The notes: generated by a model not told the origin, from the sequence alone. A stretch of DNA of 64,000 nucleotides from Oncomelania hupensis (GCA_036898135.1 CM072515.1:69679567-69743566); one strand, 5' to 3'; counted from the first letter of the stretch, positions 1 to 10,792 are shown. Translations and numbers: made by a program.

Positions 1-2
1 CT

Positions 3-941
3 ATTGCATGGCTTGAGGAAGGGGTGGGGATGAGAGAAGTTGGCAGGCGGCTGGGAGTGTCCCACTCCGTTGTCCAAAGGCTGCGGGAGCGCTTTAACAA
101 CACTGGAAACGTCCAAGAACCAAGAAGGTCCGGACGCCCCCGTGTTACCACTGCAAGACAAGACCATTTCATCACCCTGTCAGCTCTGAGGATGAGGTCA
201 GCTACAGCAAACACCATCAGAAGACAGTTTCACGCAGCCAGCAATGTTAACGTCAGCGACCAGACAATTCGCAACCGTCTACACGAGGCAAACCTGCGAT
301 CAAGACGACCAGCAGTACGGCCTTTGCTCACCCCAGCTCACCGTGCAGCGCGTTTGGCCTGGGCTCGACGTCATTTGGTGTGGACTAGGCAACATTGGTC
401 AATGGTGCTCTTTACAGACGAGTCTCGGTTCTCCTTGTCTTTCAACGACCTTCGAGTGAATGTTTGGAGGCGTCCACGGGAGCGTTTTGCTGATGCGACG
501 GTGCGCGAGCATGACCGGTTTGGTAATGGATCTGTCATGATGTGGGGTGGCTTCGCATTAAACTTCAGAACACCCCTGCTCCAAATTCATGGCAACTTAA
601 ACGGTATTGGCTACAGGGATGACGTCCTACAACCTAGGGTTCTCCCAGCTCTGCGGGCCATTGGGGAAGGTGCCATATTACAGGACGATAATGCCAGACC
701 CCACCGATCGCGTATCGTCAATGACTTCCTGCAGCAACAGCACGTCATAAGGATGGATTGGCCGTCTCGATCACCCGATTTGAACCCCATAGAACATCTG
801 TGGGATGTCTTGGGTCGACAGACACGGGCAAACCTCCCTCCAGGAGCTAACGTTGAAGTTCTGGCCCAAGTTCTCCAGCAAGAGTGGTTGGCCATCCCAG
901 GAAACATCCTCCATAACCTGATACGGTCCATGAGACAATGA
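3..941 (+). CDS. Tc1/mariner-type transposase, N-terminus outside the window
   Basis: DDE transposase that cuts and re-inserts a Tc1-like DNA transposon in the nucleus. The frame is open from base 3, so the true start lies left of the window; the first ATG inside is at 30 (GTG at 24). Numbering from the GTG at 24 (305 residues), the N-terminal half is a paired-type helix-turn-helix region (GVSHSVVQRL; second helix region around SDQTIRNRL), with a GRPR AT-hook-like motif at about 37-40. The catalytic triad is visible: D132 in FTDESRFS, D222 in QDDNARPHR and E257 in LNPIEHLW. The D222-E257 spacing of 34 residues gives DD34E, the Tc1 signature. There are no internal stops, so the visible part could be functional. 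The left terminal inverted repeat is outside the window and the right one cannot be confirmed without it. Confidence 0.93.
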   Translation: MAWLEEGVGMREVGRRLGVSHSVVQRLRERFNNTGNVQEPRRSGRPRVTTARQDHFITLSALRMRSATANTIRRQFHAASNVNVSDQTIRNRLHEANLRSRRPAVRPLLTPAHRAARLAWARRHLVWTRQHWSMVLFTDESRFSLSFNDLRVNVWRRPRERFADATVREHDRFGNGSVMMWGGFALNFRTPLLQIHGNLNGIGYRDDVLQPRVLPALRAIGEGAILQDDNARPHRSRIVNDFLQQQHVIRMDWPSRSPDLNPIEHLWDVLGRQTRANLPPGANVEVLAQVLQQEWLAIPGNILHNLIRSMRQ

Positions 942-1281
942 TGCCAAGACTGCATTGATACAAACGGTGGCCACACCCGATACTGATTCTATAGATTTTT
1001 GGTTTCTAAAGTTTTGATTTTGTAAATGAGGGGTATGTCCAGTTAAATTGAATTTACTCGAATTTTAAGCGACTGATGTCTCAAAATCTTTTCTGTTATT
1101 GATGCAGAAATGATTGCAATAAAATATGATGAACTAATAAATTGAATTCGTGTTTCTGATTTAAAGAGAGACCCATATGTCCAATGGCCCTTGTATTATT
1201 TTGAGTAGTATATATCCGTCTGCTCAAGGAAAAGGAGGGAGGGGGGAGAGAGGTAATGATTATGATGGTAGTGGTGGTGGC
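942..1281. other. 3' flank of the Tc1-like element, no gene
   Basis: AT-rich sequence after the transposase stop. It probably contains the 3' untranslated part and right end of the transposon; an AATAAA lies near 1117. The right inverted repeat cannot be delimited because the left end is missing. No coding sequence is seen. Confidence 0.4.
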
Positions 1282-1314
1282 GAAGAAGAAGAAGAAGAAG
1301 AAGAAGATGAAGAT

Positions 1315-1368
<54 letters not shown>

Positions 1369-1380
1369 TAGTAGTAGTAG
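1282..1380. repeat. compound trinucleotide microsatellite (GAA)n-(ATG)n-(TAG)n
   Basis: Runs of GAA, then ATG, then TAG. The poly-Glu and poly-Met (or poly-His) reading frames across it are artefacts of the repeat. Confidence 0.95.
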
Positions 1381-1381
1381 T

Positions 1382-2060
1382 TTACGTGGCTTGCATCCAA
1401 AGATCTGGCATAGACGCAACTGCGGATGTTGCGTAGCGTGAAACTGATTTATTGACGTCTGGCATCTGCCAGAGGCGAATTGAAAAACTCAGTACTTTCG
1501 GAGCTGACTGAAGGGTCATCCAAGTGGTTCCAAGCGACAGTTGTTCGGGGCTAGAAAGAATGTTTCTGTTGTTCCGTGCTACAGCATCTATTGTTCCTAA
1601 TAAAGTTGTCGATTGAGGTTTTTTGGGGGAGTGGGTCGGAGGGAGAGCGTCGGGGGCGACGTAGCGGCCTGCTTTTTGAAAGGCGATGAAGTCCGCTGAT
1701 GGCATGGCAGATACTAGTCCTTCAATGATCTTGTAGAAGAGGGTAAGGCGGAGTTGATCGCGTAGCTTCTGAAGCACTGGGGGAGGGGTGGTGGGGGCGG
1801 GGTCGTACTTTATCCGGAGGCACAGCCAGGAGAGGCGGTTCGGAAGTCGCTAGAGATAAATCGCACTGCGTTTCCGTTGTACACGTTCAATCCTGTCGAT
1901 GTCGTGCTTCATGTTGGGGTCCCAGACAACTGCTCGTACTCCAGAAGCGGACGCACAAGGGCAAGCTAGACGTTGCAGTTGTATTGAAATCGGGGTGTGG
2001 CGTAAATCCCTTTGCAGGGAGAGAGCAGTGTCCTTTCTTAATGATGTTGTTGATGCGGGT
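1382..2060 (-). pseudogene. decayed LINE ORF2 C-terminal fragment (CR1/Jockey-like)
   Basis: Read on the minus strand, the segment gives the end of a non-LTR reverse transcriptase in several frames. First comes LVRPLLEY, then after a frameshift VWDPNMKHDIDRIERVQRK, and then after an in-frame stop RDQLRLTLFYKIIEGLV with PSADFIAFQKAGR. These blocks and their order are the usual thumb/C-terminal region of CR1/Jockey-like LINEs. At least two frameshifts and one stop show it is dead. No upstream RT core (YADD) lies beside it, so the copy is a fragment. The clade assignment is an inference from family knowledge. Confidence 0.6.
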
Positions 2061-2096
2061 CAGACCATTTCAAGTTGTTTGTTGTTGTTGTAGCTG

Positions 2097-2116
2097 TTGA
2101 TGATGATGATGATGAC

Positions 2117-2199
<83 letters not shown>
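2097..2199. repeat. (GAT)n microsatellite
   Basis: About 34 GAT units with one GAC interruption near 2115. The poly-Asp and poly-Ile frames over it are not genes. Confidence 0.95.
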
Positions 2200-2200
<1 letters not shown>

Positions 2201-2254
2201 AAAAGGTACACAACGAACTGTGATGTGAGGAAGAAGGATAGAAGAAAAAGGAAA

Positions 2255-2265
2255 GGAAAGGAAAG

Positions 2266-2297
<32 letters not shown>

Positions 2298-2400
2298 AGG
2301 GGGGGATGGAGAGAGATAGGGAGACAGACGGACAAAAAGACAGAGAGAAACAGACAGAGAAAGCGACAGACAGAAAGAAGGAGAGAGAGATTTATATTAT
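2255..2400. repeat. purine-rich low-complexity tract
   Basis: GA-, GGGA- and GACA-type repeats with almost no pyrimidines on the plus strand. Confidence 0.85.
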
Positions 2401-2570
2401 GAGAATAAAATAAACTCTTTCACAAATATTTGTCTTCCTTTTTATTAGACTGTGGCTCTAATGCGCCAGTACAGTCCTGCTTTCTTTCCCCACCTGTAAA
2501 GAAAAGGGTTTACATCCATGTACGCCCCGCCCCCTTCTCTCTCTCTCTGTCTGTCTGTCTGTCTCTCTCT

Positions 2571-2775
2571 CTCCAGGTATATGTTCACTCAGTTGTAGGT
2601 CTATGTTTACTTAGTTTTAGGTCTATGTTCACTCAGTTTTTTGTCTATGTTCACTCAGTTCTAGGTCTATGTTCACTCAGTTCTAGAATCAGGTCACTTT
2701 GACTCAGTTCTAGGTCTATGTTCTCTTTCACTCAGTTTTAGGTTTATGTTCACTCAGTTCTAGGTCTATGTTCCT
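2571..2775. repeat. minisatellite, ~23-bp unit
   Basis: Tandem imperfect copies of a unit like TATGTTCACTCAGTTCTAGG, about eight to nine in a row, with TTCTAG/TTTTAG variants and one unit with an expanded spacer. Confidence 0.85.
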
Positions 2776-4170
2776 TGTTTGCCCAGTTATATATCCCTTC
2801 AATCTATGTCCTCTCAGGTCTGCCACGTACAAGCACATGTGGGGAAAACATTGACCTGCAGGGTCAAAGGCCTATGAGAACTAGACCTGGGGTAACACAG
2901 GTCTAAGTCTGGGGAGGAGGGTGGGGTAATAAAATCTTTGGGGGAGGGGAGGGGGGTATATTGACCTCCTTTCGAAGAAAAATGGTATTCATTCTTAGCT
3001 CGTAGGGTAGAACTGGTTCGCCCACTTGTCTCATTAGGCAAGATACACGGCTGTCCGGCAACAATGTGCTTTACTTTACTTTGGGTAATTTTAACGTCCC
3101 CGGACACCTCAGCGTATAGGAGACGTGAAGGTTGAATCGCATAATGATATAAGAAGTCTCTGATGTTGTAGAATAATATCGTAGTCGGTTGTCATTCATT
3201 GCAGCGTTGATAACTTTCGTTGCAGAAAGGAAGAAGCACAATGTAGTGCGCTAGGTAGACGAATCGCCGACGTCGCAGCGTAGGTGGGTGAAGAGGTGTG
3301 TGACACGAAGTCATGCAAGAAGGAAGTGGAGGCAGGCATGAGGAAATGCTGGCGTCGCCGCACGACTGCAGTCCGGAGGTCGCCACTCTCCACAGAAATC
3401 CTCATGTCGCCCTGTTGCAGTGAAAGAATGAAGAGCTGCCAGGGAAAGTACGGCGTTCACCCCACGACGAGGCGCGCATTCGCCGCAGTCCTCCCGCCGT
3501 CCAGTCGAAGTAGCTCTACTAGAAGAAGTTGAAATTTGAAGGATGTAGGGAGTATCGTGTCGGGATCTCCAACCCGGCGCAGGCCGCTCCGTCTTCTGGC
3601 CACCTTGGCCATCCTCGACCAACAGCACCCCAAGGCAAGGAATAACGGAGGCCGTCCAACGAAGAGAACCACGCGCCAGGCCGGTCTGAACGACTCCAGA
3701 AGCGCTATGGGGCTGCCACCCCCACGAACAGTCCTGTCACGACTGTCGGACCACCGCGCTTGAACACTGACAGTTGGCCTTGACCGCCGCAGTCGAAAAC
3801 GCAGGTCGGCAGACCGCCGCAATGGTAAATGCAGGTCGGCTAGAAAGGCCACACTGTGCACAGTAGATGTTGACTTGTGCCGCAGTTGCACCGCGCTTCC
3901 ATCAGCCGAGCTACTCCTGACTGAACAGTTTGCGTGCTCCAACTGACTTCTGCTGCCGCCCCTCTCAGTGCCGTGACTGCGCAGTGTCTGCTTGCCTGCC
4001 CTCCTCCAACAATGTGATTAAGCCATGGTGCTTATATAGGTTGTAGTAAACAGCGCAACATATGTTCTGGTTTCAATTCCTATCTTTCTGTTGAGGATAT
4101 TGAGAAGGGAGAAAAATATTAATCATTTATTTTTTGAAAGCGCGAAACCAAACTAAAACCTTGCTCTAAG
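2776..4170. other. no recognisable gene; GC-rich block at 3230-4010
   Basis: A CpG-containing, GC-rich block (about 3230-4010) has long open frames on both strands, none with recognisable domains. Inside it a 30-31-bp unit ending in GCAGGTCGGC is duplicated in tandem at 3782-3842. At 3095-3120 a short piece (ACGTCCCCGGACAC) resembles one inside the W repeat at 17455. It could be a CpG-rich regulatory region or an old repeat; the sequence does not decide. Confidence 0.35.
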
Positions 4171-4648
4171 CCTATCCTATCCTATCCTATCCTGTCCCGT
4201 AACCCGGAGGTCGTAGGGGCACCACAGATGATCGTTTAACCAGCATACTCCATCTTTCTCTGTCCTCAGCAGACCTGATGGCTTCGCTCAGTGTCAAACC
4301 AGTTCATTCTCGAATGTTGTCCTTCCACCTCTTTTTCGGTCTCCCTCTTCTTCTACCTCCTTGCACTGTGCCTCGCAGAATGGTCTTTGCAAGGCCTGAT
4401 GATCTGGTGACGTGGCCATACCATCGGAGTTTCCGTTTCTTCACCACTGTGAGCAGGTCATCGTGTTGTCCAATGGCTTGTGTGATGGTCTGTTGGACTT
4501 CGTCGTTGGTGATATGTTGGGTATAGGAAATGCCCAGAAGTCTTCTGTAGCACCTCATCTCCATGCTTTGTATTCTTCGTTGCAGATCTCCTGTGAGGGT
4601 CCATGCTTCGCAAGCATATAGGAAGATAGAGATGACAAGGGAGCGCAG
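4171..4648 (-). mobile_element. 5'-truncated RTE-type LINE, last ~0.47 kb
   Basis: On the minus strand this encodes the C-terminal end of the RTE-like ORF: MRCYRRLLGISY, then HDDLLTVVKKRKLRWYGHV, then GGRRRGRPKKRW. It ends in a pentamer tail read as (TATCC)n on the plus strand at 4171-4193. Homology stops abruptly near 4648, within the region equivalent to LLRSLVISIFLYACEAW, which marks the 5' truncation. The frame is largely open. Beyond 4648 a short AT-rich flank continues the frame by chance. No clear target-site duplication was found. Confidence 0.85.
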
Positions 4649-5435
4649 CATAAAATAATATAAGCAATCAGCAGTAAAATCAGTATTCAAAATCCATACA
4701 TAAGAATTTCCTTTGATAAAACAGTAACATAAGAGATGAGAGAAACAAAACAAACGAGACAATATTGACGATGATAATCGTGTTAGTTAATTATAATGCT
4801 TAGAAGTAGAAGACTGAGGATGATGATAATGATGATTCTGTTGATCCTGATGCCAAGATGACGGCGGCAACGACGACGATTTGGACGGTGGTGGCAGTAG
4901 AAATGTCATGTTTCCTTGTGTAAACATAGGTACAATAAAGCAAGTTGTATTTTGTATCCCGTATCTGGTAGAGATGATGATGTTGATGGTGATGATGGCG
5001 CTGATTATGATGGTGATGATGGTTGTGGTGGTGGTGGTGGTGATTGTGATGTTTACTTTTTTTTCTGCTGAGAGAGGAGAGCGACGATGGGAACGACGAC
5101 GATGATGATTGGGTCAGGACTACAATGACATCACTGAAAAGATGTCGTCGACTTTTGTGGAAGGATGCAAGCACAGGCTTCGGTCTCTAGTGCATTCTGG
5201 TGATGAACTCAAGATGATAATATTTAAGTCTGTGCTTTTGTTTGCATTCAAAGACAGATCTGCATTATACCGGACCCGCAACTGACTTTGTGAGCAAGCT
5301 ATGTTTCACAGTGCTAAGTTCAACTTCAGCTAATTTTGTTCTCTGCACGTGGATCTCACTTTAAAAGGTCCGTAATTCGAAGGCATCGTTGGCTTTGGGC
5401 AAAAACGGGTTTACCGTAAAATTCGCATTTTTATT
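4649..5435. other. intergenic, imperfect GAT/GTG repeats
   Basis: Contains an imperfect GAT/GGT microsatellite region (about 4975-5050) and otherwise no supported coding or RNA signal. A His-rich reading frame on the minus strand comes from the repeat. Confidence 0.5.
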
Positions 5436-5562
5436 ACATTAAACAATGATAAAGTGGGCTTTGTTATGACATTAAACAATGATAAAGTGGGCTTTGTTAT
5501 TACATTAAACAATGATAAAGTGGGCTTTGTTATGACATTAAACAATGATAAAGTGGGCTTTC
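5436..5562. repeat. 33-bp tandem repeat, ~3.9 copies
   Basis: Units begin at 5436, 5469, 5502 and 5535 with ACATTAAACAATGATAAAGT, an exact 33-bp period. Units 1, 2, 3 are separated by alternating TATG/TATT ends, a near-perfect recent expansion. Confidence 0.95.
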
Positions 5563-5758
5563 CTTACTCAAACCCACCGTTACAGTTTGAATTTTATATT
5601 TCGGTTCTGACAGGGAATTAGTTCCCCTGTTTTAACGGTACCGCGTACGATATTTGATTCTATTTCTGAGTGAACCATGCGGCTTTGAAGTGTGCGTCTG
5701 TGGTGTTTGGGGTAGGGTAGGAACTATTTTATCAGCTTAAAACGACACAAATCCTATC

Positions 5759-6853
5759 CTATCCTATCTCGTAACTCGAAAGTTGTTGGGGCACCACAGA
5801 TGATCGTTTAACCAGCGTACTCCACCTTTCTCTATCCTCAGCAACCCTCATGGCTTCGCTCAGTGTCAAGCCAGTCCATTCTCGAATGTTGTCCTCCCAC
5901 CTCTTTTTCTGTCTCCCTCTTCTTCTGTGTCCTTGCACCATGGACTGGCTTGAGACTGAACGAAGCCATGGGGGTTGCTGAGGACAGACTTTGATGTCCG
6001 TGTTGATGCCATTGGTGTTGTTGGTCATCATTTTGGTCTCCTCTGCACGTATTTCCATTCCATAGGATCTGAAGATGGTGTCAAGCCTCTGTACCAGCTG
6101 TTCAAGTTCTTGTTCCTCACCAGCCAATCCATCAATGCCATGCGCAAAACGGAGGTTGGAGATTGCTCTTCCCCCTATGCTGACTGTGCCTTCGTGGTCT
6201 GCAAGGGCATCTGACGTGATGCGCTCTAGGAAGATGTTGAAGAGGGTTGGAGAGAGTAGGCATCCTTGACGCACACCGATTGTTGTTCTGAACCAGTTTC
6301 CAATGGCGCTGTTGTGGAGGATTGCACTGGTAGCCTTGTCATACAGGTTTTTGATGACTTCAATAATTTTAGGGCTGATGTTGTACACTCTCATGGTTGC
6401 CCACAGAGCTGCATGCCAGACTCGGTCAAACGCCTTTTTGAAGTCTACGAACACATGATATAGATGTTGTTGGTGCTGTAGGTATTTCTCGCAGATTATT
6501 CTGAGGTTGAAAATCTGTTCAGTGGTACTTCGCCCTGCCCTGAATCCTGCTTGCTCTTCAGCTATGATTTGTTCAGCTTGGGGTTTCAACCTGTTGAGTA
6601 TTATTTTCAGGAGGACCTTCCTGGGATGGCTGATGAGGCTGATGGTGCGGTAATTTTCACATTCCTGAAGGTTGCCTTTTTTGGGAAGAGTGATGACAAG
6701 CGACTGGGTCCATGGTATAGGCCACTCTCCACTCTGCCAGATCTTGTTACAGATAATGGTGAGTACGTTGATCATCGCTTCTCCTCCTGCTTGAAGCAGT
6801 TCCGCGGGTATGTTGTCCACTCCAGCTGACTTCCCCTTGATCAGCGATTGCAC
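5759..6853 (-). pseudogene. RTE-type reverse transcriptase, internally deleted and catalytically broken
   Basis: The 364-codon open frame runs from the RT fingers (KGKSAGVDNIPAELLQAGG; WTQSLVITLPKKGN; QAGFRAGRSTTEQIF) through motif A (FVDFKKAFDRVW) and the motif B region (GVRQGCLLSPTLFNIF). The metal-binding FADD box reads FAHG (context LRFAHGIDGLAGEE), so one catalytic aspartate is lost. After NTDIKV the frame jumps directly to the terminal block GHRRRGRQKKRW, a deletion of roughly 170-180 codons around plus-strand 5940-5990, with a short foreign piece in the join. Compared with the intact copy at 27.1-28.8 kb it is dead although still mostly open. Confidence 0.85.
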
Positions 6854-6855
6854 TG

Positions 6856-8400
6856 TTGCCTCAAATTCTTCTCGGAGAATTTGGAGGTTTTCTTTTTCTT
6901 CTCTGTTCTCAGGACATGCTAGAACTGATAGGTCCCGTTTGGTTTGTGGTTGTAAAGGTCAGAGCAGTACTCCGTCCATCTGTCCAAGACTTCTTCTTCT
7001 TCTGTAAGGCATATGTCAGACTTGCTTTGGATCGTGGAGACCCTGGGCTGTTTAACACTTGTCAGCCGCTTCACAGTCTGGTAAGCCTTCTTGCTGTTAT
7101 TCTTGTTCAGACTGTTCTCTATTTCATTGCATTGATCTTCTATCCAGTTCTCCTTTGCTGTGCGCATGCATTTCCGGATTGTATTGTTGATTTTTCGGTA
7201 GGCATCAGCTCCCTGTGAGGTGTTCTTTTTCTTTCTCATCTATCTTCGTTTATCACACGGGTCCAAAAGTTCAGGTGTGATCCACAGCTTCTTCTTTGGC
7301 CGGTGCTTTCCAAGGATCTCCGTGGCGGCATCTGTCACAGCTATGTTGAAGATGGTGGTCATGGTGTTGACATCTACTTCACCAGCTCCCAAAAATGAGC
7401 AGTGGTGCAAATTTCCCTCCGATTGTTGCCTGAAATATTTCTTCCACCTCCGGGTTTTGCAGTTTTTTCAGGTCGAACTTCAGTCTGGTGCACTTTGCTG
7501 TGTTTACTCTCTTCAAGTGAAGCCGGAAAGACATCATCACGAGGTCGTGGCCACTTCCGATGTCTGCTCCTGGAAAAGTGCATGTCCTGCCAATGTTGAT
7601 GCTTGATCTGAAGCGTTTCTTGACCATGATGTAGTCGATCTGGTTGTGATGTTCCCCGCCGGGACTGTGCCATGTCCATCGTCTGGATTTTTTGTGGAGA
7701 CCAAGCGTATTTGCCAGTATCAGATTGTTGTATCTGGCAAACTCCAACAGTCTCAGTCCCCTGTCATTTGTCTCGTTGTTGCAGTGGGGTCCACATGTGT
7801 CTCCCCAGTTGTGGTGCGCATCTTAGCCAACCTTGGCATTCCAGTCGCCTTCCACTATGACTATGTCCTTCTTCGGCACTTGGTCAAGGACAGCCTGTAG
7901 ATTTTCATAGAAATCCTCCACTTCGCTGTCGTCATAGTCTGATGTTGGGGCATAGGCCTGGATGATGGTGATGTTGAAAGGGGCTGCTCTCAGACGGATA
8001 ATAATGAGTCTAATGGAGACTGGGCGCAACCCATGACAGTGGCTAGAATGTTCTTGTGGACCAAGAATCCAACTCCGTGTTCGTGCCTGTCATCTCTACC
8101 GCTGAAATAAAGCTTGTGGCCTTTGTCGGTCGTTGTTTCACCTATGCCTTTCCAGCGCAGTTCGCTGATCCCTAAAACGTTCCATCGATAGTGGTCCATC
8201 TCGTGGGCCAGTTCTTCTATTTTTCCCTCCGCATTTAGGGTCCCGACATTCCAGGTTCCTATAACGATATTATTTCTGGTGCGGATCTTGCTAAGTTGTC
8301 CATCAGTAGAACACTTCTCGCCTCCGTCCTGGTGGCCAAAGGAAGGCGCGGTCCGTGTTGATCCGGCGACAGCCCATCCGGCATGGAGTAAATGGTTTTA
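6856..8400 (-). pseudogene. RTE-type APE endonuclease and linker, frameshifted
   Basis: Minus-strand pieces in different frames: 8259-8441 (leader and first residues), 7990-8199 (ISELRWKGIGETTTDKGHK; GVGFLVHKNI), 7823-8029 (NITIIQAYAPTSDYDDS; IVEGDWNAKVG), 7379-7747 (NNLILANTL; HNQIDYIMVKKRFRSS; IGSGHDLVMMSFRLHLKRV) and 6919-7239 (linker, KENWIEDQCNEIENSLNKN). Together they cover the APE fold: the E of ISELRW, the D and N of GDWNAKVG and the terminal HDLV box, here SGHD rather than SDH. Interruptions between the pieces are single-base or short indels. The protein would nick target DNA to prime reverse transcription if intact. Confidence 0.8.
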
Positions 8401-8410
8401 TTCATGATGA

Positions 8411-10555
8411 ATGTTGTTAATGCTGTAGGTATTTTACGCAAATTATTCTGAGGTTGAAAATCTGTTCAGTGGTACTTCGCTCTGCCCTGAATCCTGCTTG
8501 TTCTTCAGCTATGATTTGTTCAGCTTGGGGTTTCAACCTGTTGAGTAATATTTTCAGGAGGACTTTGCTGGGATGGCTACTGAGGCTGATGGTGTGGTAG
8601 TTTTTACACTCCTGAAGGTAACCCTTTTTGGGAAGAGTGATGACAAGCGACTGGGTCCATGGTGTAGGCCACTCCCCACTCTGCCAGATCTTGTTACAGA
8701 TAATGGTGAGTACGTTGATCATCGCTTCTCCTCCTGCTTGAAGCAGTTCCGCGGGTATGTTTTCCACTCCCGCTGACTTCCCCTTGATCAGCGATTGCAC
8801 TGCTGCCTCAAATTCTTCCCGGAGAATTGGGAGGATTTCTTTTTCTTCTCTGTTCTCAGGACATGCTAGAACTGATAGGTCTCCGTTTGGTTTGTGGTTG
8901 TAAAGGTCAGAGCAGTACTCTGTCCATGTGTCCAAGACTTCTTCTTCTTCTGTAAGGCATATGCCAGACTTGTTTTAGATCGTGGAGACCTTGGGCTGTT
9001 TAACACTTGTCAGCCGCTTCACAGTCTGGTAAGCCTTCTTGCTGTTATTCTTGTTCAGACTGTTCTCTATTTTCTTGAATTGATCTTCTATCCAGTTCTC
9101 CTTTGCTGTGCGCATGCCATTTCGGATTTTATTGTTGATTTTTTGGTAGGCATCAGCTCCCTGTGAGGTGTTCTTTTTCTTTTTCATCTATCTTCGTTTA
9201 TCACACGGGTCCAAAAGTTCAGGTGTGATCCACAGCTTCTTCTTTGGCCGGTGCTTTCCAAGGATCTCCGTGGCGGCATCTGTCACAGCTAAGTTGAAGA
9301 TGGTGGTCATGGTGTTGACATCTACTTCACCAGCTCCAAAAATGAGCAGTGGTGCAAATTTCCCTCAAATTGTGGCCTGAAATATTTCTGCCACCTCCGG
9401 TTTTGCAGTTTGTTCAGGTCGAACTTCAGTCTGGTGCACTTTGCTGTGTTTACTCTCTTCAAGTGAAGCCGGAAAGACATCATCACGACATCGTGGCCAC
9501 TTCCGATGTCTGCTCCTGGGAAAGTGCATGTCGTGCCAATGTTGATGCTTGATCTGAAGCGTTTCTTGACCATGATGTAGTCGATCTGGTTGTGATGTTC
9601 CCCGCCGGGACTGTGCCTTTTCCATCGTCTGGATTTTTTGTGGAGAACAAGCGTGTTTGCCAGTATCAGATTGTTGTATCTGGCAAACTCCGTCTCAGTC
9701 CCCTGTCATTTGTCTCGTTGTTGCAGTGGGGTTCACGTGTGTCTCCCCATTTTTGATGTGCATCTTAGCCAACCTTGGCATTCAAGATTCAAGATTCAAG
9801 ATAATTTATTGCCAAGTGAATAATACACAAGGAATGCATTTTGGTCAACGCTGCAGCACCACACAAAAGCACATATAAAACATAGAGAACATGACAATAA
9901 AAGCATGAAACAGGTGAACTGTACAAAAGGGCAAATATATATTTGCTAGTCAATACATACACACACACATACCCACACACACGCCAGTCGCCTTCCACTA
10001 TGACTATGTTCTTCTTCGGCACTTGGTCAAGGACAGCCTGTAGATTTTCATAGAAATCCTCCACCTCGCTGTCGTCATAGTCTGATGTTGGGGCATAGGC
10101 CTGGATGATGGTGATGTTGAAAGGGGCTACTCTCAGACGGATAATAATGAGTCTACTGGAGACTGGGCGGCAACCCATGACAGTGGCTAGAATGTTCTTG
10201 TGGACCAAGAATCCAACTCCGTGTTCGTGCCCGTCATCTCTACCGCTGAAATAAAGCTTGTGGCCTTTGTTGGTCGTTGTTTCACCTATGCCTTTCCAGC
10301 GCAGTTCGCTGATCCCTAAAACGTTTCATCGATAGTGGTCCATCTCGTGGGCCAGTTCTTCTAATTTTCCCTCCGCATTTAGGGTCCTGACATTCCAGGT
10401 TCCTATAACGATGTTATTTCTGGTGCGGATCTTGCTAAGTTGTCCATCAGTACCATACTTATCGCCTCCGTCCTGGTGGCCAAAGGAAGGCGCGGTCCTT
10501 GTTGATCCGGGCGACGGCCGATCCGGCATGGAGTAAATGGTTTTATTCATGATGA
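8411..10555 (-). mobile_element. RTE-type LINE, unit 2 of the tandem array
   Basis: A second, 2,145-bp unit in the same orientation as unit 1. Read on the minus strand from 10555 it has the leader, endonuclease pieces (10326-10586, 9789-10208, 9322-9625), linker (8975-9187) and the first part of RT (8417-8935), then stops within the RT at KYLQH and runs straight into the leader of unit 1. It is broken by frameshifts and by a 200-bp foreign insert at 9784-9983. Without that insert its length (~1.94 kb) matches the equivalent part of unit 1 (6474-8410, 1,937 bp). Confidence 0.85.
9784..9983. mobile_element. ~200-bp insertion inside LINE unit 2, with ATTCAAG tail repeat
   Basis: Unit 1 reads GGCATTCCAGTCGCC at 7828-7842, while unit 2 has about 200 bp between GGCATTC and CAGTCGCC. 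The insert starts with three copies of AAGATTC/ATTCAAG, continues AATTTATTGCCAAG and ends in a CA-rich run. The heptamer repeat followed by TTTATTG looks like the 3' end of an antisense LINE or SINE (inference). No target-site duplication is evident. Confidence 0.6.
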
Positions 10556-10792
10556 ATGTTGTTAATGCTGTAGGTATTCTACGCAAATTATTCTGAGGTT
10601 GAAAATCTGTTCAGTGGTACTTCGCTCTGCCCTGAATCCTGCTTGTTCTTCAGCTATGATTTGTTCCGCTTGGGGTTTCAACCTGTTGAGTAATATTTCA
10701 GGAGGACTTTGCTGGGATGGCTACTGAGGCTGATGGTGCGGTAGTTTTCACGCTCCTGAAGGTTACCCTTTTTGGGAAGAGTGATGACAAGA
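10556..10792 (-). mobile_element. partial third RTE unit (RT fragment only)
   Basis: The junction sequence seen at 8411 recurs at 10556: the leader's ATGTTGTT runs into the RT segment TGCTGTAGGTATT. From there about 235 bp of RT follow (KKGNLQERENYRTISLSS on the minus strand) before homology is lost at a G-rich/A-rich low-complexity block at 10793. Confidence 0.8.

Larger units (their letters stand above)
5751..8410 (-). mobile_element. RTE-type LINE, unit 1 of a tandem array (5' region to 3' tail)
   Basis: On the minus strand the order is 5' leader (about 8410-8280), APE-type endonuclease, linker, reverse transcriptase, and a 3' end with a pentamer tail ((ATCCT)n on the plus strand, 5751-5768). 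It reads GTWNVRTLNAEGKLEEL at the start, GISELRWKGIG, IQAYAPTSDYDDSEVEDFY, VEGDWNAKVG and NQIDYIMVKKRF. This block order and spacing is that of RTE/BovB-like elements. Several frameshifts and one internal deletion inactivate it. At 8411 it abuts a second copy at a position internal to the RT, so the true upstream flank of the element is absent. Confidence 0.85.

Noticed and set aside
1177..1371. Open frames of poly-Glu/Met, poly-Asp, poly-Ile, poly-Lys and similar over microsatellites (also at 2075, 11477, 21065, 41655, 54683, 56084)
   Set aside because: They follow the repeat unit and end with it; no domain, start context or splice support.
3457..3942. 161-codon Arg-rich gene on the minus strand
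   Set aside because: GC-rich DNA with open frames on both strands, no motif and no start or splice context.
5436..5562. CRISPR array (33-bp period)
   Set aside because: The whole unit is repeated without variable spacers; animal DNA; no cas-like genes.
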